A stretch of DNA of 64,000 nt from Agrococcus carbonis (GTDB taxonomy: Bacteria > Actinomycetota > Actinomycetes > Actinomycetales > Microbacteriaceae), in NCBI RefSeq assembly GCF_900104705.1, contig NZ_LT629734.1:806001-870000 (forward strand), read 5' to 3'. Position numbers and translations under genes: made by a program. The notes beneath the pieces were generated by a model, which was given only the letters and a program-made list of their open reading frames with translations, was not told the origin of the DNA and did no database searches. Of this stretch, positions 25,442 to 34,300 are shown piece after piece. Each line of letters begins with the position of its first letter. The first letter of the stretch is position 1.

Positions 25442-26662
25442 TCAGCCGATCGGCTTGACCTCGAGGCTCTCGGCCGTGTCGCCGGGGCGCACGAAGGCGA
25501 AGTGGGTCGCGCCGGATGCGGCGAGCTGCTCGAGCAGGCCCGTCACGTTCTTCGTGCGGCGCTGCATGCGCACGGCCTGCCCGGCCGCGACGAGGTCGCG
25601 CTTGATCGCGAGCGCTGCGGCCGGCTCGACGGCCTTGTCGACGAGGAGCGCGACCGTCTCGGCCCCGGGCTCGACCGGCAGCTCGACGAGGTCGACGAGC
25701 CGCTCGAAGCCGAGCGAGATGCCGACGGCCGGCAGCTCCTGCCCGAGGAAGCGGCCGATCATGCCGTCGTAGCGGCCGCCGCCGCCGATCGAGAAGGGCA
25801 GGTCGGGGTGCGCGATCTCGAAGATCGGGCCGGTGTAGTAGCCCATGCCGCGCACGAGCGTGGGGTCGAACTCGAGCCGGATGCCGACGTTCGCGCCGAG
25901 GAGATCGCGGACGGGCTCGAGCACGGCGGGGTCGATGCCGCCCGGCACCTCGCCCTCGCGCATCGCGTCGACTACCGCGAGCAGCCGCGCGCCGTCGACG
26001 CCGCGCTCTGCGAGCTCGGCGGTCACGCCCTCCGGCCCGATCTTGTCGAGCTTGTCGACCGTGATGAGCGCCGGCTCGTGCAGCTCGGCCGCGACGCCCG
26101 CGTGGTCGAGGGCGGCGAGCAGGATGCGGCGGTCGTTGATGCGGATGAAGGCGTCCGGGATGCCGAGGCGCGTCAGGGCGTCGCCCGTGGCGGCGAGCAG
26201 CTCGAGCTCGGCGGCGATCCCCGGCTCCCCCGCGATGTCGATGTCGCACTGCATGAACTGGCGGTAGCGGCCGCGCTGCGGGCGCTCGGCGCGCCACACG
26301 GGCGCGATCTGGATGGCGCGGAACACCGGCGGCAGGCTCGCGCGGTGCGTCGCGATGAAGCGCGCGAGCGGCACCGTCAGGTCGAAGCGCAGCCCGAGGT
26401 CGGCGAGCTCGAGCGGCGCCTGGGCCTCGCGCAGGTCGTCGACGGTGAGGCCGCGGCGCATGACCGCGAACGCGAGCTTCTCGTTGTCGCCGCCGAGGCC
26501 CGCGTGCAGCCGCTCGGCGTCCTCGACGACCGGCGTCTCGATCTCCTCGAAGCCGTGGTCCTGGTAGGCGCCCCGGATGACGCGCAGCACACGCTCCCGC
26601 GCGCGCTTGTCGACGGGCAGGAAGTCGCGCATGCCGCGCGGCGGGTGCACCTGGGTTGCCAT
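25442..26662 (-). CDS. hisS: Histidyl-tRNA synthetase
   Basis: A 406-residue class II aminoacyl-tRNA synthetase. Motif 1 surrounds PPRGMRDFLPVDKRARE, motif 2 is IAPVWRAERPQRGRYRQF, the histidine-specific loop is VRGMGYYTGPIFEI, and GGGGRYDGMIGRF follows. The C-terminal anticodon-binding domain ends at PGDTAESLEVKPIG. ATG 26662 is chosen over ATG 26671 because GGGAGA lies at proper spacing only from the inner one. The gap of 114 bp to eno has a weak 6-bp hairpin (25422-25436). Confidence 0.96.
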   Translation of the reverse strand: MATQVHPPRGMRDFLPVDKRARERVLRVIRGAYQDHGFEEIETPVVEDAERLHAGLGGDNEKLAFAVMRRGLTVDDLREAQAPLELADLGLRFDLTVPLARFIATHRASLPPVFRAIQIAPVWRAERPQRGRYRQFMQCDIDIAGEPGIAAELELLAATGDALTRLGIPDAFIRINDRRILLAALDHAGVAAELHEPALITVDKLDKIGPEGVTAELAERGVDGARLLAVVDAMREGEVPGGIDPAVLEPVRDLLGANVGIRLEFDPTLVRGMGYYTGPIFEIAHPDLPFSIGGGGRYDGMIGRFLGQELPAVGISLGFERLVDLVELPVEPGAETVALLVDKAVEPAAALAIKRDLVAAGQAVRMQRRTKNVTGLLEQLAASGATHFAFVRPGDTAESLEVKPIG

Positions 26663-26744
26663 GGTGCCCATTCTCCCGCACGCCGTGCGCGCCCGGCGCC
26701 GCGCCGCATCCGCCCGTCGTGCGCGGCGGTGCCATCATGGGGCC

Positions 26745-27500
26745 GTGCACCGCCGCTGGCCGCTCCACGACAGCGCGACCCCCGTGGTCGCCTGGCGCAT
26801 CGTGATCCTGCTCCTCGCCGCCTTCGCCGAGGCGTGGAACATCAAGAACATGCTCGAATCCGGCGAGCGCGCGAGCGAGCACTTCGCCTACTTCACGGTG
26901 CAGTCGAACCTGCTCGTCATCGTGCTGATGCTGTGGATGCTCGCGGTGCCGGAGGCGCGCAGGCCCGCGTGGTTCGACCACGTGCGCGGCGCGATCACCG
27001 CCTATGTGGTGCTCGCGGGCCTCGTCTACGCCGTGCTGCTGGCCGAGCCCGACGAGGTGTGGTCGTGGACGATCGACTTCACGAACGCCGCGCAGCACCG
27101 CTTCGTGCCCTGGATGGTGGGGCTCGACTGGCTGCTCGTGCCGACCGCCCGCCGCATCCGGGTCGCCCGCGCCGGCTGGTGGATGGCGTACCCGGTCGCG
27201 TACCTCGGCTGCGCGTGGCTGCGCGGCGGGCTCGTCGACGGCTGGTTCCCCTACCCGTTCCTCGACCCCGGCGAGCACGGCGGCTGGGCGGGGCTCGTGT
27301 GGCCGACCGGGCAGGTGCTCATCGCGTTCCTCGTCGGCATCCTCGTGGTCGCGAGCGTCGGGCGGCTGCGCTACCGCCCACCCGTGCCGTCCGCGGGCTC
27401 GTCGGGGCCGTCGGCGCCGCCTCGCCGCTCGGCGTCGAGCCTCGCCGCGAGCGCATCGAGCACGAGCTCGAGCCCGACCTCGAACTCGTCGGCGCCGTAG
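26745..27500 (+). CDS. Pr6Pr-family integral membrane protein
   Basis: A 251-residue protein with six hydrophobic helices, resembling the Pr6Pr (FAR-17a/AIG1-like) family. Visible landmarks are WRIVILLLAAFAEAWNIKN, FAYFTVQSNLLVIVLMLW, FVPWMVGLDWLLVPTAR and YPVAYLGCAWLRGG. Biochemical role unknown; eukaryotic relatives hydrolyse fatty-acid esters of hydroxy fatty acids. The last ~43 residues are a low-complexity Ser/Ala/Pro tail formed by reading antisense through the 3' end of the convergent tetR gene. GTG 26745 is 6 nt after CATCAT. Confidence 0.83.
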   Translation: MHRRWPLHDSATPVVAWRIVILLLAAFAEAWNIKNMLESGERASEHFAYFTVQSNLLVIVLMLWMLAVPEARRPAWFDHVRGAITAYVVLAGLVYAVLLAEPDEVWSWTIDFTNAAQHRFVPWMVGLDWLLVPTARRIRVARAGWWMAYPVAYLGCAWLRGGLVDGWFPYPFLDPGEHGGWAGLVWPTGQVLIAFLVGILVVASVGRLRYRPPVPSAGSSGPSAPPRRSASSLAASASSTSSSPTSNSSAP

Positions 27501-28081
27501 TCGTAGTCCTGCCCCACGACGACCTCGCGCATGAGCTCGGTCATGCGCGGGTAGCGGTCGGCGGGCAGCGCCATCTCGGCGACCAGGGCCTCCGCCCCGC
27601 CGTCCTCCTGGAAGGGCAGGTACTGCTCGGTCAGCACGAAGCCGTAGACGTAGGCGTCGAGCACCGAGAACGCGTGGGCGGCGAGCCGCACGGGCATGCC
27701 GTCGGCGCGCAGGCACTCGAGCACAGCTTCGTGGCCGCGCAGCAGCGCGTCGTTGGGCGCGCGCCGCGACTCGACGAACCCGAGCCCCCACGGGTGCGCG
27801 CGCATCACCTCGCGGGCCGAGCGCGACCGTCGGCGCATGCCGTCGCGCCAGCCCTCGCCCGGCCGCGGCGGCTCGATGCGCTCCATGATCCAGCCGGCGA
27901 GGAGGTCGAGCAGCGCCTCCTTGCCCGCGACGTGGTGGTAGAGGGACATCGCCTCGACGCCGAGCTCGCGCCCGACCGCGCGCATGCTGACGCCCGGGAG
28001 CCCCTCGCGGTCGGCGACCGCCGCCGCGGCCTCGACGATGCGCTCGGGCGTGAGCACGGGCCGGACGCCTCGCTTCGGCAC
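27371..28081 (-). CDS. TetR-family regulator (TetR_C_1 type)
   Basis: A 236-residue repressor with HTH at residues ~10-55 (TPERIVEAAAAVADREGLPG, AVGRELGVEAMSLYHHVAGK). Its C-terminal domain is like that of the tetracycline repressor (AHAFSVLDAYVYGFVLTEQYLPF, MREVVVGQDYDYGADEFEVGL). The GTG start has a GAGAGGAG site. It is divergent from the quinone oxidoreductase, with paired CTTAC-N4-GTAAG operators between them. Its 3' 130 bp overlap the convergent Pr6Pr gene. Confidence 0.92.
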   Translation of the reverse strand: MPKRGVRPVLTPERIVEAAAAVADREGLPGVSMRAVGRELGVEAMSLYHHVAGKEALLDLLAGWIMERIEPPRPGEGWRDGMRRRSRSAREVMRAHPWGLGFVESRRAPNDALLRGHEAVLECLRADGMPVRLAAHAFSVLDAYVYGFVLTEQYLPFQEDGGAEALVAEMALPADRYPRMTELMREVVVGQDYDYGADEFEVGLELVLDALAARLDAERRGGADGPDEPADGTGGR

Positions 28082-28123
28082 GGGAGCTCCTCTCGCTGCA
28101 GCGGTCGCGGTGATGCTTGCGTT

Positions 28124-28175
28124 CCTTACGAGTGTAAGGCTACGCTCGACGCGACCCCAGTCTTACACCTGTAAG
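28124..28175. promoter_or_regulatory. Paired operators in a TetR/oxidoreductase divergon
   Basis: Two inverted repeats share CTTAC-N4-GTAAG: CCTTAC-GAGT-GTAAGG (28124-28139) and CTTACA-CC-TGTAAG (28162-28175), centred 37 bp apart. The second abuts the AAGGAA ribosome binding site of the + strand gene; the first lies upstream of the tetR ribosome binding site. Symmetrical placement suggests that one repressor closes both promoters. Confidence 0.75.
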
Positions 28176-28183
28176 GAACGAGC

Positions 28184-29128
28184 ATGAGAGCCATCGTCGT
28201 CGAGCAGTACGGCCCCCCGAGCGTCGCACGCATGGCGGACGCCCCCGATCCCCGCGCTTCCGCCGGCCAGGTGCTCGTCCGGGTGCGCGCGGCAGGCGTC
28301 ACCACCGGCGATGCGCGGGTGCGCGGCGCCGCGTTCCCCGTCGGCATGGGCTGGGCCGCGCGCCTCGGCTTCGGCGTGCGCGGCCCGCGCCGACCCATCC
28401 TCGGCATGTCGTTCTCCGGCGAGGTGGCAGCGGTCGGCGAGGGCGTGCGCGACGTGGCCGTCGGCGACGCCGTCGCCGGCACGACGGGCGCTCGGTTCGG
28501 AGCCCATGCCGAGTTCGCGGCCGTCGACGCGACGCGGGTGGTGCCGAAGCCCGACGGCGTCTCGCACGAGGCCGCCGCGGCGGTGCTCTTCGGCGGCCTC
28601 ACCGCGCTGCACTTCCTCGATGCGGTCGGCCTCGCGGCCGGGCAGCGGGTGCTCGTCGTCGGAGCGTCGGGCTCGGTCGGCTCGAGCGCCGTGCAGCTCG
28701 CCCGCATCGCGGGCGCCCGCGTGACGGCTGTCGCGAGCGCGCGGAACGCCGAGCTGGTGCGCAGGCTCGGCGCCGAGCGCGTGGTCGACTACGCGCGCAC
28801 GCCCGTCGCGGGCCTCGAGGAGCGCTTCGACGTCATCCTCGACACCGTCGGCACGCTCAGCGCGGCGAGCGGGCGGCCGCTGCTGCGCGCGGGAGGCACG
28901 CTCGTGCTCATCGCGGGAGGCCTGCGCGACATGCTGAACGTGCGCCGCGACGTCAAGACGGGCGTCGCGGGCGAGCGGCCCGAGCACATGCGGCGCCTGC
29001 TGGCGCTGCTCGCATCGGGCGAGCTCGACCCGGTGATCCAGGAGACGATGCCGCTCGCCGAGATCGCGCGCGCCTACGAGATCGTCGACTCGCGACGGAA
29101 GGTCGGGAACGTGGTCGTCGCGCCGTAG
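28184..29128 (+). CDS. Zinc-less MDR NAD(P)-dependent quinone oxidoreductase
   Basis: A 314-residue medium-chain reductase of the quinone oxidoreductase (QOR/zeta-crystallin-like) branch. The GroES-like half opens with MRAIVVEQYGPPSVAR. The Rossmann half has VLVVGASGSVGSSAVQLARI at about residue 160, binding NADPH. The catalytic and structural zinc cysteines of alcohol dehydrogenases are absent. It probably reduces quinones or enones and is likely induced by the ligand of the divergent TetR. A strong terminator follows immediately. Confidence 0.9.
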   Translation: MRAIVVEQYGPPSVARMADAPDPRASAGQVLVRVRAAGVTTGDARVRGAAFPVGMGWAARLGFGVRGPRRPILGMSFSGEVAAVGEGVRDVAVGDAVAGTTGARFGAHAEFAAVDATRVVPKPDGVSHEAAAAVLFGGLTALHFLDAVGLAAGQRVLVVGASGSVGSSAVQLARIAGARVTAVASARNAELVRRLGAERVVDYARTPVAGLEERFDVILDTVGTLSAASGRPLLRAGGTLVLIAGGLRDMLNVRRDVKTGVAGERPEHMRRLLALLASGELDPVIQETMPLAEIARAYEIVDSRRKVGNVVVAP

Positions 29129-29159
29129 GCCGGGGGCGCCTCGTGCGGCGCCCCCGGCC
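29128..29159. terminator. Bidirectional terminator
   Basis: A perfect 13-bp stem, 29128-29140 (GGCCGGGGGCGCC) with 29147-29159, around TCGTGC. It begins on the last base of the quinone oxidoreductase stop codon and lies 10 nt from the convergent ycnI stop. Confidence 0.88.
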
Positions 29160-29168
29160 CGCGGGGCG

Positions 29169-29903
29169 TCAGGCGGTGCGCCGGCGCAGCAGCGAGAACC
29201 CGGCGAGCGCAGCCGCCGCGACCGCGATCGCGAGCGCCGCGACGGCGGTCGCCATCGCGGGCGACGATCCGGCCTCGTCGGCGCGCGCCGCGGCGTCCCC
29301 GCCGCCGCCTGCGCCTGCGGCATGCGCATCGGTGTCGCCGTGCCCAGCCGCGTCGCCTGCCGCATCGGCACCGGCGGGCGCATCGCCGTGGCCGTGCGCG
29401 CCCCCGGCGTCGCCGATCGTGAGCGTCGGCGCAGGGGTGTCCGCCGCGGGATCGAGGTCGCCCCACAGCGTCTCCCCCGCCTCGCACACCTGCAGCGCCG
29501 GGAAGGCGAGCACGGTGCCGTCGGGCGCGTCGGGCAGCGCGACCTCGACCTCGAGGGTCTCGCGCACGCCGTCGGGCACGGGCCGGTCGGCGGTCAGCAC
29601 CACGGTGCGCGCGCCGTCGACGACCTCGGACGCGACCTGCCAGCCCGGGTTCGCGATGAGCGCGACCGACGCGATCTCGTCGGGCATCGCGAGCTCGACA
29701 GCGGTCGTGGGCGAGCCGTCGCAGCCGTGGCTGAACGAGAAGGCGAGCTCGGCGGTCGCGCCGGCCGCGGTGTCGGACGGCGTCACGTGGACGTGCGCGC
29801 TCGCGGCCGCCGGCGCGGCGAGCGCGAGGGCGGCCGCGGCGAGGGCGGTGGCGGCGGTCGCCGCGCAGCGGCGGCGGGCGGCGGATGCGGTGGATGCGGT
29901 CAT
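29169..29903 (-). CDS. YcnI-like (DUF1775) copper-binding membrane-anchored protein
   Basis: A 244-residue exported protein. A signal peptide ends at AAAASAH or thereabouts (APAAASA|HVHVTPSDT), so the mature N-terminal residue would be His, the copper ligand of YcnI domains. The beta-sandwich DUF1775 domain spans ~37-165, followed by a His-rich linker (GGAHGHGDAPAG, GHGDTDAHAAG) and a C-terminal helix with RRR stop-transfer. ATG 29903 is preferred over ATG 29909 because AAGGAG lies 7 nt before it. Probable role: copper handling at the cell surface. Confidence 0.88.
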   Translation of the reverse strand: MTASTASAARRRCAATAATALAAAALALAAPAAASAHVHVTPSDTAAGATAELAFSFSHGCDGSPTTAVELAMPDEIASVALIANPGWQVASEVVDGARTVVLTADRPVPDGVRETLEVEVALPDAPDGTVLAFPALQVCEAGETLWGDLDPAADTPAPTLTIGDAGGAHGHGDAPAGADAAGDAAGHGDTDAHAAGAGGGGDAAARADEAGSSPAMATAVAALAIAVAAAALAGFSLLRRRTA

Positions 29904-30061
29904 GGTCATGCTCCTTGCTGTGCGGCGCCGCGGTCGCGCGGCACGTCGTCTGGGCTGCGCCGCCGTCGCGGCGCAGTCGTCTGCGCGGCGCCGCGGGACG
30001 CGGTCGCCGACTGCGGGCGCGCCGAGCGGCGCGCCCTACGCACTCGAGGGTGCGGCGGGGC

Positions 30062-30664
30062 TCAGACGACCGGGAGCGGCGGGCCCCTCCGCTGCACGGC
30101 GGAGCGGAGCACGTCGAGCGCCGACGGGCGGCGGACGGCGGCGATGACGGATGCGCGGTGCCGCGGCGCGGGCAGCGGGGCGTCGAGCGCCGCCTCGGCC
30201 CGACGCAGCGACATCGCCTCGAGCAGCGCGTCGACGGCGCGCGGCACGGCGCGCAGCAGCCCGAGGGTGATGAGCCCGGCTGCGACGTGCGCGAGGGGCA
30301 TGCTCGCATGCGCGTGGCCGACGGTCGCGGCCTGGAGCGCGGCGCCCGCGTCGTGCACGTGGCCGCCGGAGCCAGCCGTGCCGGGCAGCGAGTAGAGCAC
30401 GTGCTGCAGCAGCTGCGCGATCGCGACGCCCACGACGCGGCGTGCCCCGCTGGCCCGCTCGCCGAGCACCGGACCGAGCACGAGCAGCGTGACGATCGCG
30501 GCCGTCGCGAGCAGCAGCGCGTCGGGCGCGGCGCCGCCGCCGAGCGCGTGCGCGCAGCCCGTGACGACGGTCGTCGCGGCCGCGACCGCGAGCGCGGCGC
30601 CGAGCGCGCGGCGCCGACGGCGCAGGCGCGCGTCGATGCCGGGCTCGCCCGCGGCTCCGGTCAT
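30062..30664 (-). CDS. His-rich integral membrane protein next to ycnI
   Basis: A 200-residue protein with about four membrane helices (residues ~18-40, ~47-66, ~75-92, ~118-140). A periplasm-side His cluster between helices three and four reads GGHVHDAGAALQAATVGHAHA, then SMPLAHVA. This, and its place beside ycnI, suggests copper or other metal handling, but I know no assigned family. The ATG overlaps the mazG stop by 4 nt, so it appears to be translated from the mfd-mazG mRNA. A 158-bp gap separates it from ycnI. Confidence 0.8.
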   Translation of the reverse strand: MTGAAGEPGIDARLRRRRRALGAALAVAAATTVVTGCAHALGGGAAPDALLLATAAIVTLLVLGPVLGERASGARRVVGVAIAQLLQHVLYSLPGTAGSGGHVHDAGAALQAATVGHAHASMPLAHVAAGLITLGLLRAVPRAVDALLEAMSLRRAEAALDAPLPAPRHRASVIAAVRRPSALDVLRSAVQRRGPPLPVV

Positions 30665-31341
30665 GGCGCGGAGGGCTTCCCGGCGGCGCGCGCGGCCTCG
30701 ACGCCTCGCAGGTCGCGCTCGAGCTCGCGCGCCGCGCCGCGGAGCGCGCGCTCCGCGTCGAGCCCGGATGCGGCCGCGTCGCGCACGAGCGCGAGGAGCG
30801 CCCAGCCGAGCTCCTCCTCGGAGGCCGGGGCCGACGCATCCGCCGCCTCGGCCTCACCGGGCACGAGCCCCGCCCGCCTCGCGCGCGAGAGCAGCTTCTC
30901 GGCGCGCGCGAGCGCCGGGAGGCCGGCCGGGATGCCGTCGAGCGCGCTGCCGCGCTGCGGCTTCTCGGCCTGCTTGATCGCATCCCAGTTGGCGACGACG
31001 TCGGCCACGCCGTCGACCGCGACGTCGGCGAACACGTGCGGGTGGCGGCGGCGCAGCTTCTCGGTGAGCGAGCGGGCGACGTCGTCGAGGTCGAAGCGGC
31101 CCTCGGCGCGCGCGATGTCGGCGTGGAAGACGACCTGCAGCAGCACGTCGCCGAGCTCCTCCCGGAGGTGCTCGTCGTCGCCGTCGCCCGCGTCGCGCGC
31201 CTCGATCGCCTCGGCGAGCTCGTGCGCCTCCTCGATGACGTAGGGCACGAGGGAGGCGTGGGTCTGCTCGGCGTCCCACGGGCAGCCGCCGGGCGCTCGC
31301 AGCCGCGCCATCACCGCGACGAGCTCGTCGAGGGCGCTCAT
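30661..31341 (-). CDS. mazG: Nucleoside triphosphate pyrophosphohydrolase MazG
   Basis: A 226-residue all-alpha NTP pyrophosphatase that clears non-canonical or damaged (d)NTPs. The metal-binding pattern is VIEEAHELAEAIE and then EELGDVLLQVVFHADIA, and KLRRRHPHVF follows. The C-terminal domain is shorter and more degenerate than E. coli MazG (~263 residues), as in actinobacteria. ATG overlaps the mfd stop (ATGA), joining it to a transcription-coupled repair gene. Confidence 0.93.
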   Translation of the reverse strand: MSALDELVAVMARLRAPGGCPWDAEQTHASLVPYVIEEAHELAEAIEARDAGDGDDEHLREELGDVLLQVVFHADIARAEGRFDLDDVARSLTEKLRRRHPHVFADVAVDGVADVVANWDAIKQAEKPQRGSALDGIPAGLPALARAEKLLSRARRAGLVPGEAEAADASAPASEEELGWALLALVRDAAASGLDAERALRGAARELERDLRGVEAARAAGKPSAP

Positions 31342-34300
31342 GCCGCGGCCTCCGGCTCGGGCTTCGGCGGCGGGAAGATCGCGGTCAGCAGCGCGTCGAC
31401 CCATGCGATGAGGTCGGCGTCGGCGAGCGGCTCGGCCTGCGTGCCCGCGAGCCGGCCGCCGCCCGCCGTCGGGATCGGCACGACGAGCGTCTTCGCGGTC
31501 GTGTTGAGCTTCGCCTCCGGGTACATGCGGCGCAGGCGCAGCTGCACCGAGTCGGCGAGCTCCGCCGGCCCGACGCGCAGGTTGGGCCCGACGGTGATGA
31601 CCTCGGAGAGGCGCGCGGCCTGCGCCTTGCGCCGCAGCCGCGCGATCGCGACGAGGGCCGAGACCTGCGCGGGCGGCTCGCCGTAGCGGTCGCGCAGCTC
31701 GTCGAGCACGTGGTCGATCGCGTCGTCGTCGCGCGCCGACGCTGCGGCGGAGAGCTTCTGGTAGGCCTCGAGGCGCAGCCGCTCCGAGTCGACGTAGTCC
31801 TCGGGGATCACCGCGTCGACGGGCAGCTCGAGGCGCAGCTCGCGCGGCCCCTCGTCCTCCTCGCCCTTGAACACCGCGACGGCCTCGCCGACCATCCGCA
31901 GGTAGAGGTCGAAGCCGACGCCCGCGATGTGGCCCGACTGCTCGCCGCCGAGCAGGTTGCCGGCGCCGCGGATCTCGAGGTCCTTCAGCGCCACCTGCAT
32001 GCCCGCGCCGAGCTCGTTGTGCACCGCGATCGTCTCGAGGCGGTCGTGCGCGGTCTCCGACAGCGGCTTCTCGGCGTCGTAGAGGAAGTAGGCGTACGCG
32101 CGCTCGCGCCCGCGGCCGACGCGTCCGCGCAGCTGGTGCAGCTGGCTCAGGCCGTAGCGCTCGGCGTGGTCGACGATGAGGGTGTTCGCGTTCGGGATGT
32201 CGAGACCGGTCTCGACGATCGTCGTCGAGACGAGCACGTCGTACTGCTTCTCCCAGAAGTCGACGATGACGCGCTCGAGCTGCGACTCGGCCATCTTGCC
32301 GTGCGCGACGCCGATGCGGGCCTCGGGCACGAGCTCGGCGAGCTGCGCCGCCATGCGGTTGATGCTCGAGACGCGGTTGTGCACGAAGAAGACCTGGCCC
32401 TCGCGCAGCAGCTCGCGGCGGATCGCGGCGGCCACCTGCTGCTCGTTGTAGGCGCCGACGAACGTGAGGATCGGGTGCCGCGCCTCGGGCGGCGTCGCGA
32501 GCGTCGACATCTCGCGGATGCCCGTGACCGCCATCTCGAGCGTGCGCGGGATGGGCGTCGCCGACATCGACAGCACGTCGACGTTGGTCTTGAGCGCCTT
32601 CAGCTGCTCCTTGTGCTCGACGCCGAAGCGCTGCTCCTCGTCGATGATCACGAGGCCGAGCTCCTTGAAGCGCACGGCGTCCGAGAGGATGCGGTGGGTG
32701 CCGATCACGACGTCGACCGTGCCGTCGGCGAGCCCCGCGACCGTCTCGCGCACCTCCTTGTCGGTCTGGAACCGGCTGAGCGCGCGCACCTGCACGGGGA
32801 AGCCCGCGAAGCGCGCGGCGAAGGTCTCGAAGTGCTGCCGCACGAGCAGCGTCGTCGGCACGAGCACCGCGACCTGGGTGCCGTCCTGCACCGCCTTGAA
32901 CGCGGCGCGCACCGCGACCTCGGTCTTGCCGTAGCCGACGTCCCCCGAGAGCAGCCGGTCCATCGGCACCTCGCGCTCCATGTCGCGCTTGACCTCCTCG
33001 ATCGTCGTGAGCTGATCGGGGGTCTCGGCGTAGGGGAAGGCGTCCTCGAGCTCGCGCTGCCACGGGGTGTCGGGGCCGAAGCGGCGCCCCTTCGACGCCA
33101 TGCGCTTCGAGTAGAGCTGCACGAGCTCGACGGCGATCTCGCGCACCGCCTTGCGCGCCTTCGCCTTCGACTGCTGCCAGTCGCTGCCGCCCATCTTCGA
33201 CAGCTGCGGCGCGTCGCCGCCGACGTAGCGGTTCAGCTGGTCGAGCTGGTCGGTGGGCACCGAGAGGCGGTCGCCCGGGCGGCCGCGCTTCGAGGGCGCG
33301 TACTCGATCACGAGGTACTCGCGCGTGGTCTTGACGGGGTTGCGGCCGCCCGTCGAGACGGTGCGCTGGGTGAGCTCGACGAAGCGGCCCACGCCGTGCG
33401 TCTCGTGCACGACGTAGTCGCCGGCCTTGAGCTGCAGCGGGTCGACGACCGAGCGGCGCCGGCCCGCGAGCCGCCGCGACTGGCGCGCGTCGACGCCGAC
33501 GGCGCGGCCGAAGAACTCGGCCTCGCTCACGAGCTCGATCCGCTCGTCGGGCAGCGAGAACCCGTGCTCGATCGAGGCCTGGGTCACGTGCACGACGCCC
33601 GTGTCGAGCTCGGCCGGCAGCGCTTCGACGACGCGCGCGCCCACGCCGTGCTCGCCGAGCACCTGCGCCGCGCGCTCGACCATGCCGTGGCCGGCCGCCG
33701 TCACGACCACGCGCCAGCCCTCGCGCACGCGCTCGGCGAGGTGCTCGACGGCACCGTCGGCGCGCCCGGCGAAGCTCGGCACCGGCTGGCCCTCGACCGC
33801 GGTCACGAGGTCGTCCGCGGCGAGCACCGAGAAGCTCCACCACGGGGCGTCGACGGATGCGCGCAGCTCGTCGAGGCTCAGGAAGCCGCCGGCGAGGTCG
33901 ACGGGCGCCGCTCCCCCGGCGGTCGCGACGCTCCACGCCGCCTCGAGGAACTCCTGGTTGGTCTCGTTGAGGCTCGCGACCCGGTCGCGGATGCGCTCGG
34001 GCCCGAGCACGACGACAGCGGCGCCGGGCAGGTAGTGCGTGATCGGCACGAGTCGCGGCAGGAGCGCGGGCGCGAGCGACTCCATGCCCTCGACGGGCAT
34101 CCCCTCGGCGATCTTCTCGAGCATCTGCTGGATGCCGGGGAACTCGGGCGCGAGCTGCCGCGCCCGCGCGCGCACGGCCTCCGTCAGCAGCAGCTCGCGG
34201 CTCGGCGGCAGCGTCACGCGCTCGACCGGCGCGGGGTCGGAGCGCTGGTCGGCGACGTGGAACCAGCGCATCTGCTCGACCTCGTCGCCGAAGAGCTCGA

